Of a stretch of 64,000 nt of DNA, positions 56,401-64,000 are shown one piece after another. The notes under the pieces are model-generated. The model was not told the origin of the DNA. It did not search any database and worked only from the letters and a program-made list of their open reading frames with translations. This DNA comes from Chitinophaga ginsengisoli (GTDB lineage: Bacteria; Bacteroidota; Bacteroidia; Chitinophagales; Chitinophagaceae). Position 1 is the stretch's first letter. Each line of letters starts with the position of its first letter. The position numbers and the translations under genes are program-made. The DNA lies in the NCBI RefSeq assembly GCF_003014595.1, contig NZ_PYGK01000016.1, positions 168,713 through 232,712 on the forward strand, written 5' to 3'.

Positions 56401-56614
56401 CTCCTGCATCCAGCGGAAGTGCTATCTGAACGATCTTTGAAGGTAGAGAAGGTGTGCCGGGAGCTGTGGTTGTTTTAAAATCCTGTCCCAGGTCAAACCT
56501 GAAACCAAACGGGGTTTCCTGGATCTTCACCACCTTTGAATCTACTGTAACGGTGAAGGATATAATCTGATTGGGGCTATCTTCGTCAACGCGACGATGC
56601 AGATCTGTTTTCAT
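53492..56614 (-). CDS. C25 (gingipain-type) cysteine peptidase without signal peptide
   Basis: 1,040 residues. A beta-rich N-terminal region (1-240) resembles the gingipain propeptide (TPSLPSKIVQIALP), the middle (about 245-830) the C25 catalytic fold (RSYDYIVITDNNRW, KLVEWKREKGLRAAVITI, WVLLGGDIEIIPVR), with His near 779 in SLSGHGSQSG and Cys near 810 in YADSCLTSG, and an Ig-like segment at 870-950. There is no signal sequence, no upstream start that would add one, and no obvious type-IX sorting domain at the end. If active, it would act inside the cell or after leaving by an unknown route. Confidence 0.85.
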   Translation of the reverse strand: MKTDLHRRVDEDSPNQIISFTVTVDSKVVKIQETPFGFRFDLGQDFKTTTAPGTPSLPSKIVQIALPLDAGDITVRAESLVSRKLFDKPVFIMPVPELRIAGKARQLDKEAVRVLETKIKATQQEDEPRLQPRSFIPYFDPEAKTYAKAFEEAAVLATHQSSVEVGGNRIVSIQVNPITFSEYVPVLHEQMTVYITYQRDANKLQIRNTTFRSLPQDLKAQSSIFNELKDAVLNPVDVIDLTRGFGAYFRSYDYIVITDNNRWDSNRIEPTGPAGDMVASFQKLVEWKREKGLRAAVITISNIVNGTYGNFKTGARDLQEVIRNFLKHARSNWGVTWVLLGGDIEIIPVRKTAGEIRGDVTEQTTNSSPENGQSYWTGSYMKIKAVDLGDWFSIYDSYLELTSKNTGRRIPRKSPRNLGHVFNGPVLSETTSPFRKLDLQFFETIEAFRSRLGWYFCTDNTYQTYSADPTNFIRVDGPASIIRAPLRFHYTWNTIPTDFYYSSLFGPGYGVAGKHDWDPNGNGIYGQYEGTTQFDPINWNADVIVGRAPASTPADADAFVSKVTGYEKLPTLFGPDFLRKMLLVSDNWGHSPVISKTNSNLPDDNQFFTDTAQGRAVMRLADDLDLSNDWHLVAALAGGDMRVIEYNMNAGPSDPGWYYAKSLANLSPATHIVIMPWGDIFNLPVITDIIVVYGDAVEISPLYYILDPLAEDGSMKDQEALRVQVDAELPTITKFKRIYNDLTSLSPAAVNAAPLEPYTATGVRAALNEGQHFVSLSGHGSQSGCCYLSTGTAASLTNGSATFIAYADSCLTSGFDTNDAMGEALINNPNGGAVAYVGSTRFSWIGAGDDIQRRFFHEMTCTRHLGLLHNSRLWFPQNNPGNHVWKWSALALNLLGDPEMEIWKRSPLPFGVFYFDVSKYLRIRVFPEFDPSRRMNEISEILAIVDDSEQKISISDDGYFDVPKELIEKGNLQLRISAPDGLVKTIGAAELKARMLELSRYKEYSVEEEDSFQISDIKEERKREEMPATVDIAEVLGVKN

Positions 56615-56725
56615 ACAAAAATATTTTTTTATTGTATTAAAGCTACGACCTGCTATGCCGGTAATGCTACGTATAACTGCGTGATTATGACAGGTATTTT
56701 TACGGTGCCTGGAAAAATGATGTAC

Positions 56726-57358
56726 TTATATCCAGCCCTTCTTCTGTGCCAGTAACACCAAGCCTATACGATTGCGGACATTCAGTTTTTCCATAATGGT
56801 ATTGGCATGTCCTTCTACTGTACGTGGCGACAAAAAAAGCGCTGCGGCGATCTCACGATACGTTGCTTCTGAGCAAAAATGTGGCAATAGTTCCCGCTCT
56901 TTATCGCTGAGCTCCGTTTTAACGACAGCTTTTTTTATATAGTCGTTGGATAGCGTTCTGCTAACCTGTGGGGTATAATAAACTCCTTCTTTCATGACAG
57001 TTACGAGGGCATTGGCAAGATCGGCCTGTTTGATGCTTTTCAGCAGATAACCTTTGGCGCCGGCCCGGATCATACGGATGACCTGGTCTTCATCATCCTG
57101 CATGCTGAGTGCGAGTATTAATATTTCGGGATGATTGGTGGTCAGCCATTGTGCCACTTCGTAGCCACTCATAACAGGCATCTGCACATCCAGTATTACC
57201 AGGTCCGGAATATTACGCTGTTGTTTAAACTTTTCAATCAACTCACGTCCGGTACTGCATACATACAGTATATCAAAACCGGGAATGGTATTGATCATTG
57301 TTGCCAGTGCCTCTGCAATTAAGATATGATCATCTACGATCACGATGTTATGTTTCAT
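56726..57358 (-). CDS. NarL/LuxR-type response regulator
   Basis: 210 residues from ATG at 57358 (MKHNIVIVDDHILIAEAL); the longer frame to 57451 lies within the kinase gene. Receiver domain with the phosphoacceptor Asp in VILDVQMPVMSG, the Thr/Ser position in ILALSMQ and conserved Lys in GYLLKS, then a LuxR helix-turn-helix (YREIAAALFLSPRTVEGHANTI). Overlaps the kinase gene by 11 bases, so translation is coupled. Target genes are unknown; the C25 peptidase gene next downstream is one candidate. Confidence 0.95.
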   Translation of the reverse strand: MKHNIVIVDDHILIAEALATMINTIPGFDILYVCSTGRELIEKFKQQRNIPDLVILDVQMPVMSGYEVAQWLTTNHPEILILALSMQDDEDQVIRMIRAGAKGYLLKSIKQADLANALVTVMKEGVYYTPQVSRTLSNDYIKKAVVKTELSDKERELLPHFCSEATYREIAAALFLSPRTVEGHANTIMEKLNVRNRIGLVLLAQKKGWI

Positions 57359-58160
57359 ATGTGGAGGTATTCTGATTGGGGTTAATAGTAAGCTGTAATG
57401 TTGTGCCGTCGTCAGTCGTCCATATACAGTGGGCGCCAATAGATTTTGCACGGCTATTGATCATGGCCACTCCGCTGCCTGAACGGGAATCGTAAGGTTT
57501 CATTTTAGCAGGATCAAAGCCGGCTCCATTATCGCGACATCGTATTTCGAATACCTCATTATCCTCAGCGATATCAATACTGATCAATGTGCAACCGCTA
57601 TGTTTCAGACTATTCTGGATAAATTCCTGGCAGATACGTGCAAGGTGCAATTCTGTTCTGTCATCGGCAATCCGGAAAATGCCTTCGGGATAATGGAGTG
57701 TAGCATTACATAAATGACTTTGTTGCAGGCGATTGAGTTCCTTATCAAGAAAATGGATCAGACTGAAATCCGCTAACGTATGTGAAATCAGGATCTTACT
57801 GAGGCTTCTCAGCTCCTGCAGTGATTCCTGCACGAGGTTGTTGTGCAGTACAATATGGTGTTTAAGGGTTTGCATATCATCCAGCTGCAATGCGTTCTCC
57901 ATCTGGAGATAAGCCAGCGTAAGTTTCTGTCCTACGGTATCATGCAGTTCTGAGCCAAGGCTTTGCATCAGGCTCCGCTGTATTTCCTGGCGGGCTTCCA
58001 GCAACTCTTGCCGGTGGCGGAGCACGGCATGCTCGCGCTCCCGCTCAAAAGTACGTGTTCTACGGCGGATGCTGATGATAATGAAACAAATGGCCATTAC
58101 AACGATGATTACCGTCAATGCCAGCGACAGGAAAAAAACACCTATTTCTTCTTCGCCCAT
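57348..58160 (-). CDS. Sensor histidine kinase, HisKA_3 type
   Basis: 270 residues. One N-terminal membrane span (FFLSLALTVIIVVMAICFII), a coiled-coil linker (RQELLEARQEIQRSLMQ), H-box ELHDTVGQKLTLA with the phosphorylated His, N-box QEFIQNSLKHS, and G-box DNGAGFDPAK with a final GSGVAMI segment of the ATPase. No sensing domain of its own, so it must read its signal from the membrane or from the seven-span protein encoded immediately upstream, with which it overlaps by 19 bases. Confidence 0.94.
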   Translation of the reverse strand: MGEEEIGVFFLSLALTVIIVVMAICFIIISIRRRTRTFEREREHAVLRHRQELLEARQEIQRSLMQSLGSELHDTVGQKLTLAYLQMENALQLDDMQTLKHHIVLHNNLVQESLQELRSLSKILISHTLADFSLIHFLDKELNRLQQSHLCNATLHYPEGIFRIADDRTELHLARICQEFIQNSLKHSGCTLISIDIAEDNEVFEIRCRDNGAGFDPAKMKPYDSRSGSGVAMINSRAKSIGAHCIWTTDDGTTLQLTINPNQNTSTYET

Positions 58161-58774
58161 AGTATTCCAAAAATGATCAATCCGTACATAATATAATTCA
58201 AAATCATGGAAAGACGATAGTAGCCGAAAAAAATTGCCCGGTAATGCACGTACAGATAATTGTACATGGAGCGCAACGGCAATATACCCAGGTAGAAAAG
58301 CATGGTTCCCAGTGCAAAGTAAAACAAGGGATTCCTTTCAATAGCGGTTATACTATTGCTGTTCATACACTCATATAAATAATGCAGGCAACAGATAGCT
58401 ACACAGCCAGCTTCTACTGTAAAATTCAGGGTATTGAACTGACGGGAATGTGGTAAGATAACATACAACAAGGTCAGTAAAACAGTCAGTGCTATGAAGC
58501 CCAGGATAATCAGTCTCCAGCCATACGATTGGGCATTCCGCCAGAACAGCAGAAAGATGCAAATGAATTGCAGGGGCGTCATGTAATTATACCAGACGCC
58601 ATTGGACATCCAATTAGTCTCCCTTACTAATAAAAGGTAGCCCACCGTCTCGCTGATAACTACGACGGTGAGCAAAACCGGGATAAACATCAATCCTCTT
58701 TGCTTCAACATGCCTGATTTTACCCAGGCAACAGAAAATGAGGCCAGTTCCAGGGCCGAGAGAAAATAGTCCAT
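58142..58774 (-). CDS. Multispan membrane protein coupled to the sensor kinase
   Basis: 210 residues with six or seven hydrophobic spans (for example LMFIPVLLTVVVISETVGYLL and LQFICIFLLFW) and short loops, ending KKK. No family name comes to mind, but small polytopic proteins in this position before HisKA_3 kinase and LuxR-type regulator genes are common in Bacteroidota. The 19-base overlap with the kinase gene points to a stoichiometric sensory complex (inference). Confidence 0.82.
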   Translation of the reverse strand: MDYFLSALELASFSVAWVKSGMLKQRGLMFIPVLLTVVVISETVGYLLLVRETNWMSNGVWYNYMTPLQFICIFLLFWRNAQSYGWRLIILGFIALTVLLTLLYVILPHSRQFNTLNFTVEAGCVAICCLHYLYECMNSNSITAIERNPLFYFALGTMLFYLGILPLRSMYNYLYVHYRAIFFGYYRLSMILNYIMYGLIIFGILWAKKK

Positions 58775-58796
58775 GATCGTAAATATTCCTTGTTAT

Positions 58797-59582
58797 CTAT
58801 TCCTGCACTTTTGCCAGTGCTAACAGCGCGGCATTGCATCCATCGGGTGGCGGACAAAGATTACCCTGGTTTTTGCCGACATCCTTGTCGCTTTCCAGGC
58901 TAACTACTTCTGGTCCCATTCCCACCGGCATTCGTCTCAGCAGCGTAAGAAGTTGCTTCGCCTTTTGAGGATTCGTATAGACGTCCAATACCTGCTCAAT
59001 AGTCATTGGATGTTTATTTGCCTGCAAAAAGCCCGGAAAGAATTCCACATAGTTCTTCAAAGCAGTATCCCAATAGGTAGGCACCATGATAAGCGTATGT
59101 CTGCCTTTCTTGGTATGCTCAATATCTGCTTCGGCTACTATTCCCGGATAAGCGGCATAATAAAACTTGATTCCAAGGTCACAGGATTTTATAGGCTGAT
59201 TAACAGAATTCAGATGGGCTTCCCGTCCCAGCATGGACTCGACCTTACATATGAATTTCTTAATGGTATCTAAAGGGAACGTAATATAGCGGCTATCTGA
59301 AAAAAGGTTTGCCTGTGGTCCGTTTGTGGCCTGAAGTCCTTTTACCATATTCTCATGAATACCTTTGTATTGATGTTTGCCGTATTCCGATATCATTTCC
59401 ACCGCTTCGCTCAGTTTAACCCATTTCATTGGGCCTGTGCACGGATCGGGGCAGGAAGTGCGTATAATCTGTACGCCACTTTCAGGGCTGGTAGTCCGGG
59501 ATTCCTTCTTTTGTCGCTGATGGCATATTGCTGCAAGTGTTAACAGGACAATCCCTGCAAAGGAAAAGAGTAAAGGCTTCAT
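58797..59582 (-). CDS. Exported or membrane-anchored hypothetical protein
   Basis: 261 residues with one hydrophobic N-terminal segment (LLFSFAGIVLLTLAAICH), a cysteine-bearing region (RTSCPDPCTGPMKWVKL) and a mostly alpha/beta body with RYITFPLDTIKKFICKVE, YYAAYPGIVAEADIEH and TLIMVPTYWD. The final part has GNLCPPPDGCNAALL. Four or more cysteines suggest disulfides in the periplasm. No family recognised. It lies 22 bp before the sensor operon on the same strand and could be part of it, as signal input or target. Confidence 0.75.
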   Translation of the reverse strand: MKPLLFSFAGIVLLTLAAICHQRQKKESRTTSPESGVQIIRTSCPDPCTGPMKWVKLSEAVEMISEYGKHQYKGIHENMVKGLQATNGPQANLFSDSRYITFPLDTIKKFICKVESMLGREAHLNSVNQPIKSCDLGIKFYYAAYPGIVAEADIEHTKKGRHTLIMVPTYWDTALKNYVEFFPGFLQANKHPMTIEQVLDVYTNPQKAKQLLTLLRRMPVGMGPEVVSLESDKDVGKNQGNLCPPPDGCNAALLALAKVQE

Positions 59583-59901
59583 AACAAATATGTTTGGGGT
59601 TAATGATTAAAAAAGGGAAATTTTTGTTGAAGGTAAGTCTCTTTTTCGGGAAAATACGGGCGCTAGACGTTACAATGGCATCTTCCTCTCACGGAAAGCC
59701 TTACTGTAAATGATCTGCATGAAACAGGACCTTATCTCGCAGTTTCCAAATACCGTAAATATACGCATCGGGGTATCGTAGATATCCCGATAAATTTAAA
59801 GTACAAGCACGTCTGAGATCACTGATTATACTATTGTATGCTGATCTTCGGGTAAATGATTTAGGCGGAAACATCGTTTCCGCCTTTTGTTTTTGCACTA
59901 G
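59583..59901. other. Intergenic region with a hairpin, possible small RNA
   Basis: 319 bases. ATCGGGGTATC and GATATCCCGAT around 59769-59793 form a near-perfect hairpin. The terminator at 59863-59894 has its U-tract on the plus strand, where no coding gene precedes it. A 65-codon minus-strand frame at 59701-59898 has no visible family features. Confidence 0.4.
59863..59894 (+). terminator. Terminator hairpin with plus-strand U-tract
   Basis: AGGCGGAAAC (59863-59872) pairs with GTTTCCGCCT (59876-59885), followed by TTTGTTTTT. On the minus strand it lies 17 bp after the stop of the small metal-site protein, so it may act for that gene too, although the U-tract there is poor. Confidence 0.75.
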
Positions 59902-60123
59902 TTATTTTTTACAGTCGCTTGTACACACATGTCCTTTTTCTCCATGGGCATACACATGCTTACCGCTATCGTGACAAGCCTGGGTGCATACATGCTCTTT
60001 GAGTTTCATTTTTTCTGTCTTAGCTTTTTTCGGCTTATCCTGTTTTTTGTCTTGCGCCTGGGTGGCCAATGAAAGGGTTGCCAGGATACAGGTTGCAATG
60101 AACATTTTGCTGATAGATTTCAT
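59902..60123 (-). CDS. Small periplasmic His/Cys-rich protein
   Basis: 73 residues: signal peptide (ATCILATLSLATQAQ), a Lys-rich linker (KKQDKPKKAKTEK) and a tail with HVCTQACHDSGKHVYAHGEKGHVCTSDC. Two CxxxC pairs and four or five His in 30 residues suggest binding of a soft metal such as Cu or Zn, or simply disulfides. Similar tails are common in exported proteins of Chitinophagaceae. Lies 19 bp after the spondin-domain gene on the same strand, so likely co-transcribed. Confidence 0.82.
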   Translation of the reverse strand: MKSISKMFIATCILATLSLATQAQDKKQDKPKKAKTEKMKLKEHVCTQACHDSGKHVYAHGEKGHVCTSDCKK

Positions 60124-60142
60124 GTTTTCTTCGTTTGTAGTG

Positions 60143-61441
60143 TTATTGAATGCTTACCTTAATTATGTTGTTGATGGCTGGCAGCGTCGTAAATCCATTT
60201 GGATTGGGCACCGCCTGTATGGTTTTTGATTCGGTGAGTGGGGTACCGGCGAGGTTAAACTGTGTGATGCCGGCGCCGGGAAATTGATTGACTGCCGTAC
60301 CATCATCATACAATCCGATAGTGGTGGAAAGGTCCCCTTTCTGGGTGGCATCCCAGTCATTGCCTGAAGTCGCAAAGAACCAATCGTTCGAGAAGCCGTA
60401 CATGGTAGCAATAGCAATTCTATCACCTTTTACTACGGATAACATTTGCGATACCTTGCCGCCATTAGCACCATTGATGCGGGGAAGTAGTACTGTATTG
60501 GCAGCATCTTTCAGCACATACACAGCTTTCACCCCTTGTTTTGATTTAAGTGCGGTTGCCAGGATATCGGCATTACCTTTTTGCGCCAGGTCTTTCAGTC
60601 CTTCCCCACGGTCATTTTCGCCTGTCATGAAAAAGGGATTTTGCTGACCATTGTATACAACTACTAATACGGGAGACAAGGGCGTGAAAATACCCGTTTT
60701 GCCCATCAGGTAGGTATTCAGTACAGCATTGTCACCCATTTCTGCAATATTGGTAAGACCATTTGCAGAAGGTTTGCCATTCGAGTAGATGGCCTCTGGC
60801 AATAGCTGGTTACCACCGGCTACATACGAGATGGTCCATACGCCGGGGCTGAACGGGGTTTCATTGGCTGTGCCGCCCGATTTGTTGGTAATGGTAACAG
60901 TAAACATAGAATTACCGTTATAGGTCAGGGATACCTGCATTAATTTTGAAGCGGCCAGGTAGGAGTTACCGTAATCATCTGTGCCATTTACTTCTTTGAT
61001 GTTCAGGGGCGTTTTTTCCATGACACCTGGGTGCGTTACAGCTGAACCGGGGGCCTGATTTACCCGTGTGCCGTTGTCCCATAGTTTTATCTGAGCGGAT
61101 ACATCGCCGGTAATGGGAGAGCCGTCGTCGTTGTATAACTTAATGCCTGGATTGTCTGGCGCAAAGAAGAGATCATTGCTCCAGCCATACATTGTGGCAA
61201 ATGTGAGCCGCTGGTTTTTGGCGGCAGAAAAAGTGAATGAGGTGGATTGTCCGGGCAGAATAACCGGCGGCGTACCGGTCCCCTGAAAAGTGCCGGTTTC
61301 TACCAGTGGCTTACTGTCCAGCACATTCTCGACAGTAATAGTTGTTGATTGCGCAGGGGGCATATCATCATCTTTTTTGCAGGCGGCCAAGGATAGTGCG
61401 GAAATGAATAACGTACACGTTTTTAATAAGTTATAATTCAT
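60143..61441 (-). CDS. Lipoprotein with two spondin_N domains
   Basis: 432 residues. Lipobox LSLAAC with KKDDD, then two related halves. Each has the spondin pattern: TFATMYGWSNDLFFAP, IKLYNDDGSPITGDVS and LWDNGTRVNQAPG in the first half (about 75-150), and AIATMYGFSNDWFFAT, IGLYDDGTAVNQFPG in the second (about 335-400). Spondin_N domains occur in secreted adhesion and matrix proteins; the role in bacteria is unknown. Divergent from the OmpR-type pair, 123 bp apart, so it may be under its control. Confidence 0.88.
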   Translation of the reverse strand: MNYNLLKTCTLFISALSLAACKKDDDMPPAQSTTITVENVLDSKPLVETGTFQGTGTPPVILPGQSTSFTFSAAKNQRLTFATMYGWSNDLFFAPDNPGIKLYNDDGSPITGDVSAQIKLWDNGTRVNQAPGSAVTHPGVMEKTPLNIKEVNGTDDYGNSYLAASKLMQVSLTYNGNSMFTVTITNKSGGTANETPFSPGVWTISYVAGGNQLLPEAIYSNGKPSANGLTNIAEMGDNAVLNTYLMGKTGIFTPLSPVLVVVYNGQQNPFFMTGENDRGEGLKDLAQKGNADILATALKSKQGVKAVYVLKDAANTVLLPRINGANGGKVSQMLSVVKGDRIAIATMYGFSNDWFFATSGNDWDATQKGDLSTTIGLYDDGTAVNQFPGAGITQFNLAGTPLTESKTIQAVPNPNGFTTLPAINNIIKVSIQ

Positions 61442-61564
61442 TTGTGTTGTGTTTTAATACCACAAAACAAAAGAAACAGTGTCCCACGGTTGTTGCAGAA
61501 TTGTAACAAAAGTATCACAGTGGATCATCGCAGTCTTTTATTTAGCAACTTTGCTGCTATCATT

Positions 61565-62275
61565 ATGGATAATAAATCAGTGCTGATCATCGAAGATGAT
61601 CCCAACATAGTGGAACTGCTGCGCATTCATCTCCACGATCTGGGTTGCCAGGTGGCATCGGAAAGCGATGGTGCAAAAGGATTGGCCTCTGCCAGGGAAG
61701 GGCATTTTCGCCTGATTATACTGGATATAACGTTGCCCGGGTTGAATGGTATGGAGGTTTGCCGGAGAATACGACAGACCGACCGGCAAACGCCGATATT
61801 GATGCTTACTGCCAGAAGTGAAGAAATAGATAAAGTGATGGGGTTGGAAACGGGGGCTGATGATTATCTGACCAAGCCATTCAGCATCCGCGAATTCATT
61901 GCCCGGGTAAAAGTCATCTTCCGCAGAAGCGAAGAATTTGCAGCAGAAGCTGGTCCTGCGTCGTTATCTTCTGTCATAAATTTCGGTGGACTTGAAATAG
62001 ACCTTGACAAAAGGAAGGTAACACTTAACAACAACCGGGTAGACTTGTCACCTAAAGAGTTTGACCTGATCACCCTACTGGCATCGAACCCTGGCAAGAG
62101 TTATAGTCGTAAACGCTTGCTCAACCTGGTATGGGGGTACGATTTTGAAGGCTATGAACATACGGTCAACAGCCACATCAATCGCTTACGGGCAAAGATT
62201 GAAGAAGATGTATCTAACCCTAAATTTATTCTAACCACCTGGGGCGTAGGCTACAGGTTTAACGAGGAATCATAA
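61565..62275 (+). CDS. OmpR/PhoB-type response regulator
   Basis: 236 residues from ATG at 61565 (MDNKSVLIIEDDPNIVELL); the open frame extends back to 61442 with no sign of coding. Receiver with Asp in LIILDITLPGLNGME, Thr in MLTARSE and Lys in YLTKPFS, then a winged-helix domain (LSPKEFDLITLLASNPGKSYSR as neighbouring short runs, ending with YRFNEES). The stop codon is followed at once by the kinase start codon, so the two are translated as a pair. Confidence 0.95.
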   Translation: MDNKSVLIIEDDPNIVELLRIHLHDLGCQVASESDGAKGLASAREGHFRLIILDITLPGLNGMEVCRRIRQTDRQTPILMLTARSEEIDKVMGLETGADDYLTKPFSIREFIARVKVIFRRSEEFAAEAGPASLSSVINFGGLEIDLDKRKVTLNNNRVDLSPKEFDLITLLASNPGKSYSRKRLLNLVWGYDFEGYEHTVNSHINRLRAKIEEDVSNPKFILTTWGVGYRFNEES

Positions 62276-63745
62276 ATGTCTGTACGAACTATAAAGGGGA
62301 ATCGGCTTTTCTGGAAGATCACAGCGGTGTTTACGGGGCTGTTGATCGTATTGGGAATTGTGTTTGTGGTTATTGCCTCAAATTTTTCAAGGACATATTA
62401 TACAGCTGCACATCAGGAGCTGTATGGCGATATAGCCCGGCATCTGGCCACGTTTACACAGCCTTTTAAAAATGGCAAGCCTGATACGAGCGTGACGCAC
62501 GACATTATTCACTCTACTATGGTCGCCAATCCCAGCGTAGAAGTATATTTGCTGGATACCGCCGGTAATATAAAAGACTATGTAGTGCCCGATAAAACGG
62601 TGCAGATACACCAGGTAAATATTGCCAAAGTAAAACAGTGGATTTCGGCTGGCAATATGCACCGCCCCATGGGCGATAATCCTAAACAGCCAGGTGAACC
62701 GAGTATCTTCTCTGCAGCTCCGGTTTACGAAAAGGGCCGGTTGGTAGGTTATGTATACGCCGTACTGGCCAGTGAAAAGCAAAAAGCTATTCTGCAATCG
62801 TTGGATAATAATTTGTACTTACGCCTGGCGAGCTATATGTTTTATGCAGCGCTTACTGTAGCATTTATTGTTGGTATTGTTACCTTTTTCCTTATCACCG
62901 ATAGTATTTGTCATATAGCCGGTGTGGTCAGGCGGTTCAAAGAAGGGGATTATACCGCGCGGATAGAAGGCTATGCAAAAGGTAATCTGGGCATGCTTAC
63001 TTCTACCTTTAATGAAATGGCCGATGTTATCGTAGATAACATTGATAAGATTTCTGCTACCGACAAATTCAGGCAGGAATTGATTGCGAATGTATCACAC
63101 GATCTTCGTACGCCTTTATCTATTATGCAGGGGTATGTTGAAACGCTTATGATGAAAAAAGATGAACTGGTTGCAACAGACAGGGAAAAGTACCTGTCGA
63201 TCGTATATGATAGCAACCGGAAGCTGTCTGTGCTGGTAGAACAACTCTTTCAGTATGCCAAACTGGAGGCTAATCTTATTACGCCTCAAAAGGAATCGTT
63301 TATGATTGCAGATCTGGCAGCTGATATTATGATGGCCTACCAGTTGAAGGCAGATGAAAAGATGATCCGGCTCAGTATTCAGGCGCCAGATAATTTACCG
63401 CTTGTATTTGCTGACATTTCTCTCACGGAGCGTGTACTTCAAAACCTGCTGGACAACGCCTTTAAATTTACACCTGCCGGAGGAGCCATTACTATTCTTT
63501 TAACCGAAACCTATGCCGGTGTAAAAGTAGCCGTGACGGATACCGGTATGGGAATTTCGCCGGAGGATCTGGCACACATTTTTGACCGGTATAAACAGAT
63601 ACACTCCAGATTAGCAGAAACGAAGGGTATGGGCATTGGTCTGGCCATTGTAAAGAAAATACTGGAGCTGCATCAGGCAGCTATAGTAGTATACAGTGAA
63701 CCGGGCAAGGGGACGACGTTTAATTTTGAATTACAGACATTATAA
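62276..63745 (+). CDS. Membrane sensor histidine kinase
   Basis: 489 residues. First span about 15-35, periplasmic domain to about 180 with a PAS/Cache-like part (VEVYLLDTAGNI, APVYEKGRLVGYVYAVL), second span about 185-210, HAMP (VVRRFKEGDYTARIEGYAKG), H-box FRQELIANVSHDLRTPLSI, N-box LQNLLDNAFKFTPAGG, and G-boxes DTGMGISPEDL and GMGIGLAIV. Cognate kinase of the regulator just upstream. Signal not known; the divergent spondin gene suggests a cell-envelope or surface-related stimulus (inference). Confidence 0.95.
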   Translation: MSVRTIKGNRLFWKITAVFTGLLIVLGIVFVVIASNFSRTYYTAAHQELYGDIARHLATFTQPFKNGKPDTSVTHDIIHSTMVANPSVEVYLLDTAGNIKDYVVPDKTVQIHQVNIAKVKQWISAGNMHRPMGDNPKQPGEPSIFSAAPVYEKGRLVGYVYAVLASEKQKAILQSLDNNLYLRLASYMFYAALTVAFIVGIVTFFLITDSICHIAGVVRRFKEGDYTARIEGYAKGNLGMLTSTFNEMADVIVDNIDKISATDKFRQELIANVSHDLRTPLSIMQGYVETLMMKKDELVATDREKYLSIVYDSNRKLSVLVEQLFQYAKLEANLITPQKESFMIADLAADIMMAYQLKADEKMIRLSIQAPDNLPLVFADISLTERVLQNLLDNAFKFTPAGGAITILLTETYAGVKVAVTDTGMGISPEDLAHIFDRYKQIHSRLAETKGMGIGLAIVKKILELHQAAIVVYSEPGKGTTFNFELQTL

Positions 63746-64000
63746 AGGGGATGCTGCTGAATTTTAAATGAAGCTGCATTACTGGCTCTTTGAATAAATT
63801 AAAAAAGTCCCGGCTAAACCGGATTGGTTCAGTATATTTTGATGCAAGTGTTTAATATTCATTCATTTGAGATAATCGGGTGTCGGTAGTGCACTCAAGT
63901 GAGGCCATATTCAAATGATGTACTTTGCAGTGATTTAAAGAGCTGTTGCGAAGATATGACTTTCAGAATAAAAGTATTTATATATAACCATCTGGATTGA

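Noticed and set aside
59701..59898. 65-codon minus-strand frame
   Set aside because: Overlaps the terminator hairpin and shows no family pattern or signal peptide.
61442..61564. Longer start for the OmpR-type regulator at 61442
   Set aside because: It adds 41 residues without homology before the canonical receiver start and would run through the divergent promoter region.
1..64000. Transposases, integrases, tRNA-bordered islands
   Set aside because: None was recognised on either strand; the dispersed repeats found have no coding partner in the window.

Overview
The window looks like chromosome of a Bacteroidota soil or plant-litter glycan degrader, most probably Chitinophaga or a close relative (inference). 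The sequence shows four SusC/SusD outer-membrane pairs, lipoprotein signal peptides throughout, a hybrid two-component regulator, very weak Shine-Dalgarno sequences and promoter candidates of the Bacteroidota type (TAnnTTTG with an upstream TTG). I saw no rRNA, tRNA, CRISPR array, integrase or transposase.

Layout. 1-1.3 kb: a carboxylesterase cut by the left edge. 2.0-11.7 kb: polysaccharide-utilisation locus 1 (SusC, SusD, two surface lipoproteins, a PL38/alginate-lyase-like enzyme and a heparinase II/III-like lyase), pointing to a uronic-acid polymer. 11.8-13.7 kb: a thioredoxin-fold lipid- or periplasm-targeted protein lacking its cysteines, and a small secreted protein. 14.1-18.5 kb: an orphan SusC/SusD pair. 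18.6-21.4 kb: a polyphosphate-glucokinase-like ROK protein, a DUF3606 protein and a beta-lactamase-fold hydrolase. 21.5-35.6 kb: a glucuronoxylan or aldouronic-acid locus made of an operon for GH67 alpha-glucuronidase, an SDR and a CE20-like esterase, a LacI regulator, and SusC-SusD-uxuA. 35.5-42.6 kb: housekeeping and hypothetical genes, a GT39-like membrane protein and an S9 peptidase. 42.8-52.6 kb: a fourth locus, GH43-SusD-SusC with its own hybrid sensor. 52.8-63.7 kb: a C25-type peptidase, a LuxR/HisKA_3 sensor operon, small secreted proteins, a duplicated spondin-domain lipoprotein and a divergent OmpR-type two-component pair.

How the parts work together. Near-palindromic LacI-type sites with a TACAATCGGTTG core lie before the GH67 operon, before lacI itself and before the neighbouring susC, so one repressor probably controls both halves of the glucuronoxylan locus. 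GH67 would release (methyl)glucuronate, the SDR may act as fructuronate reductase and UxuA dehydrates mannonate. A related site sits inside the candidate promoter of locus 1, which also handles uronates.

The least explained DNA is intergenic: two roughly 160-170 bp hairpin elements (26562-26733 and 36409-36567) that keep a common loop and common outer arms while their inner stems differ yet still pair, a tandem amplification of one arm, and a four-unit GC-rich array at 26779-27326. These are the best candidates for something undescribed.
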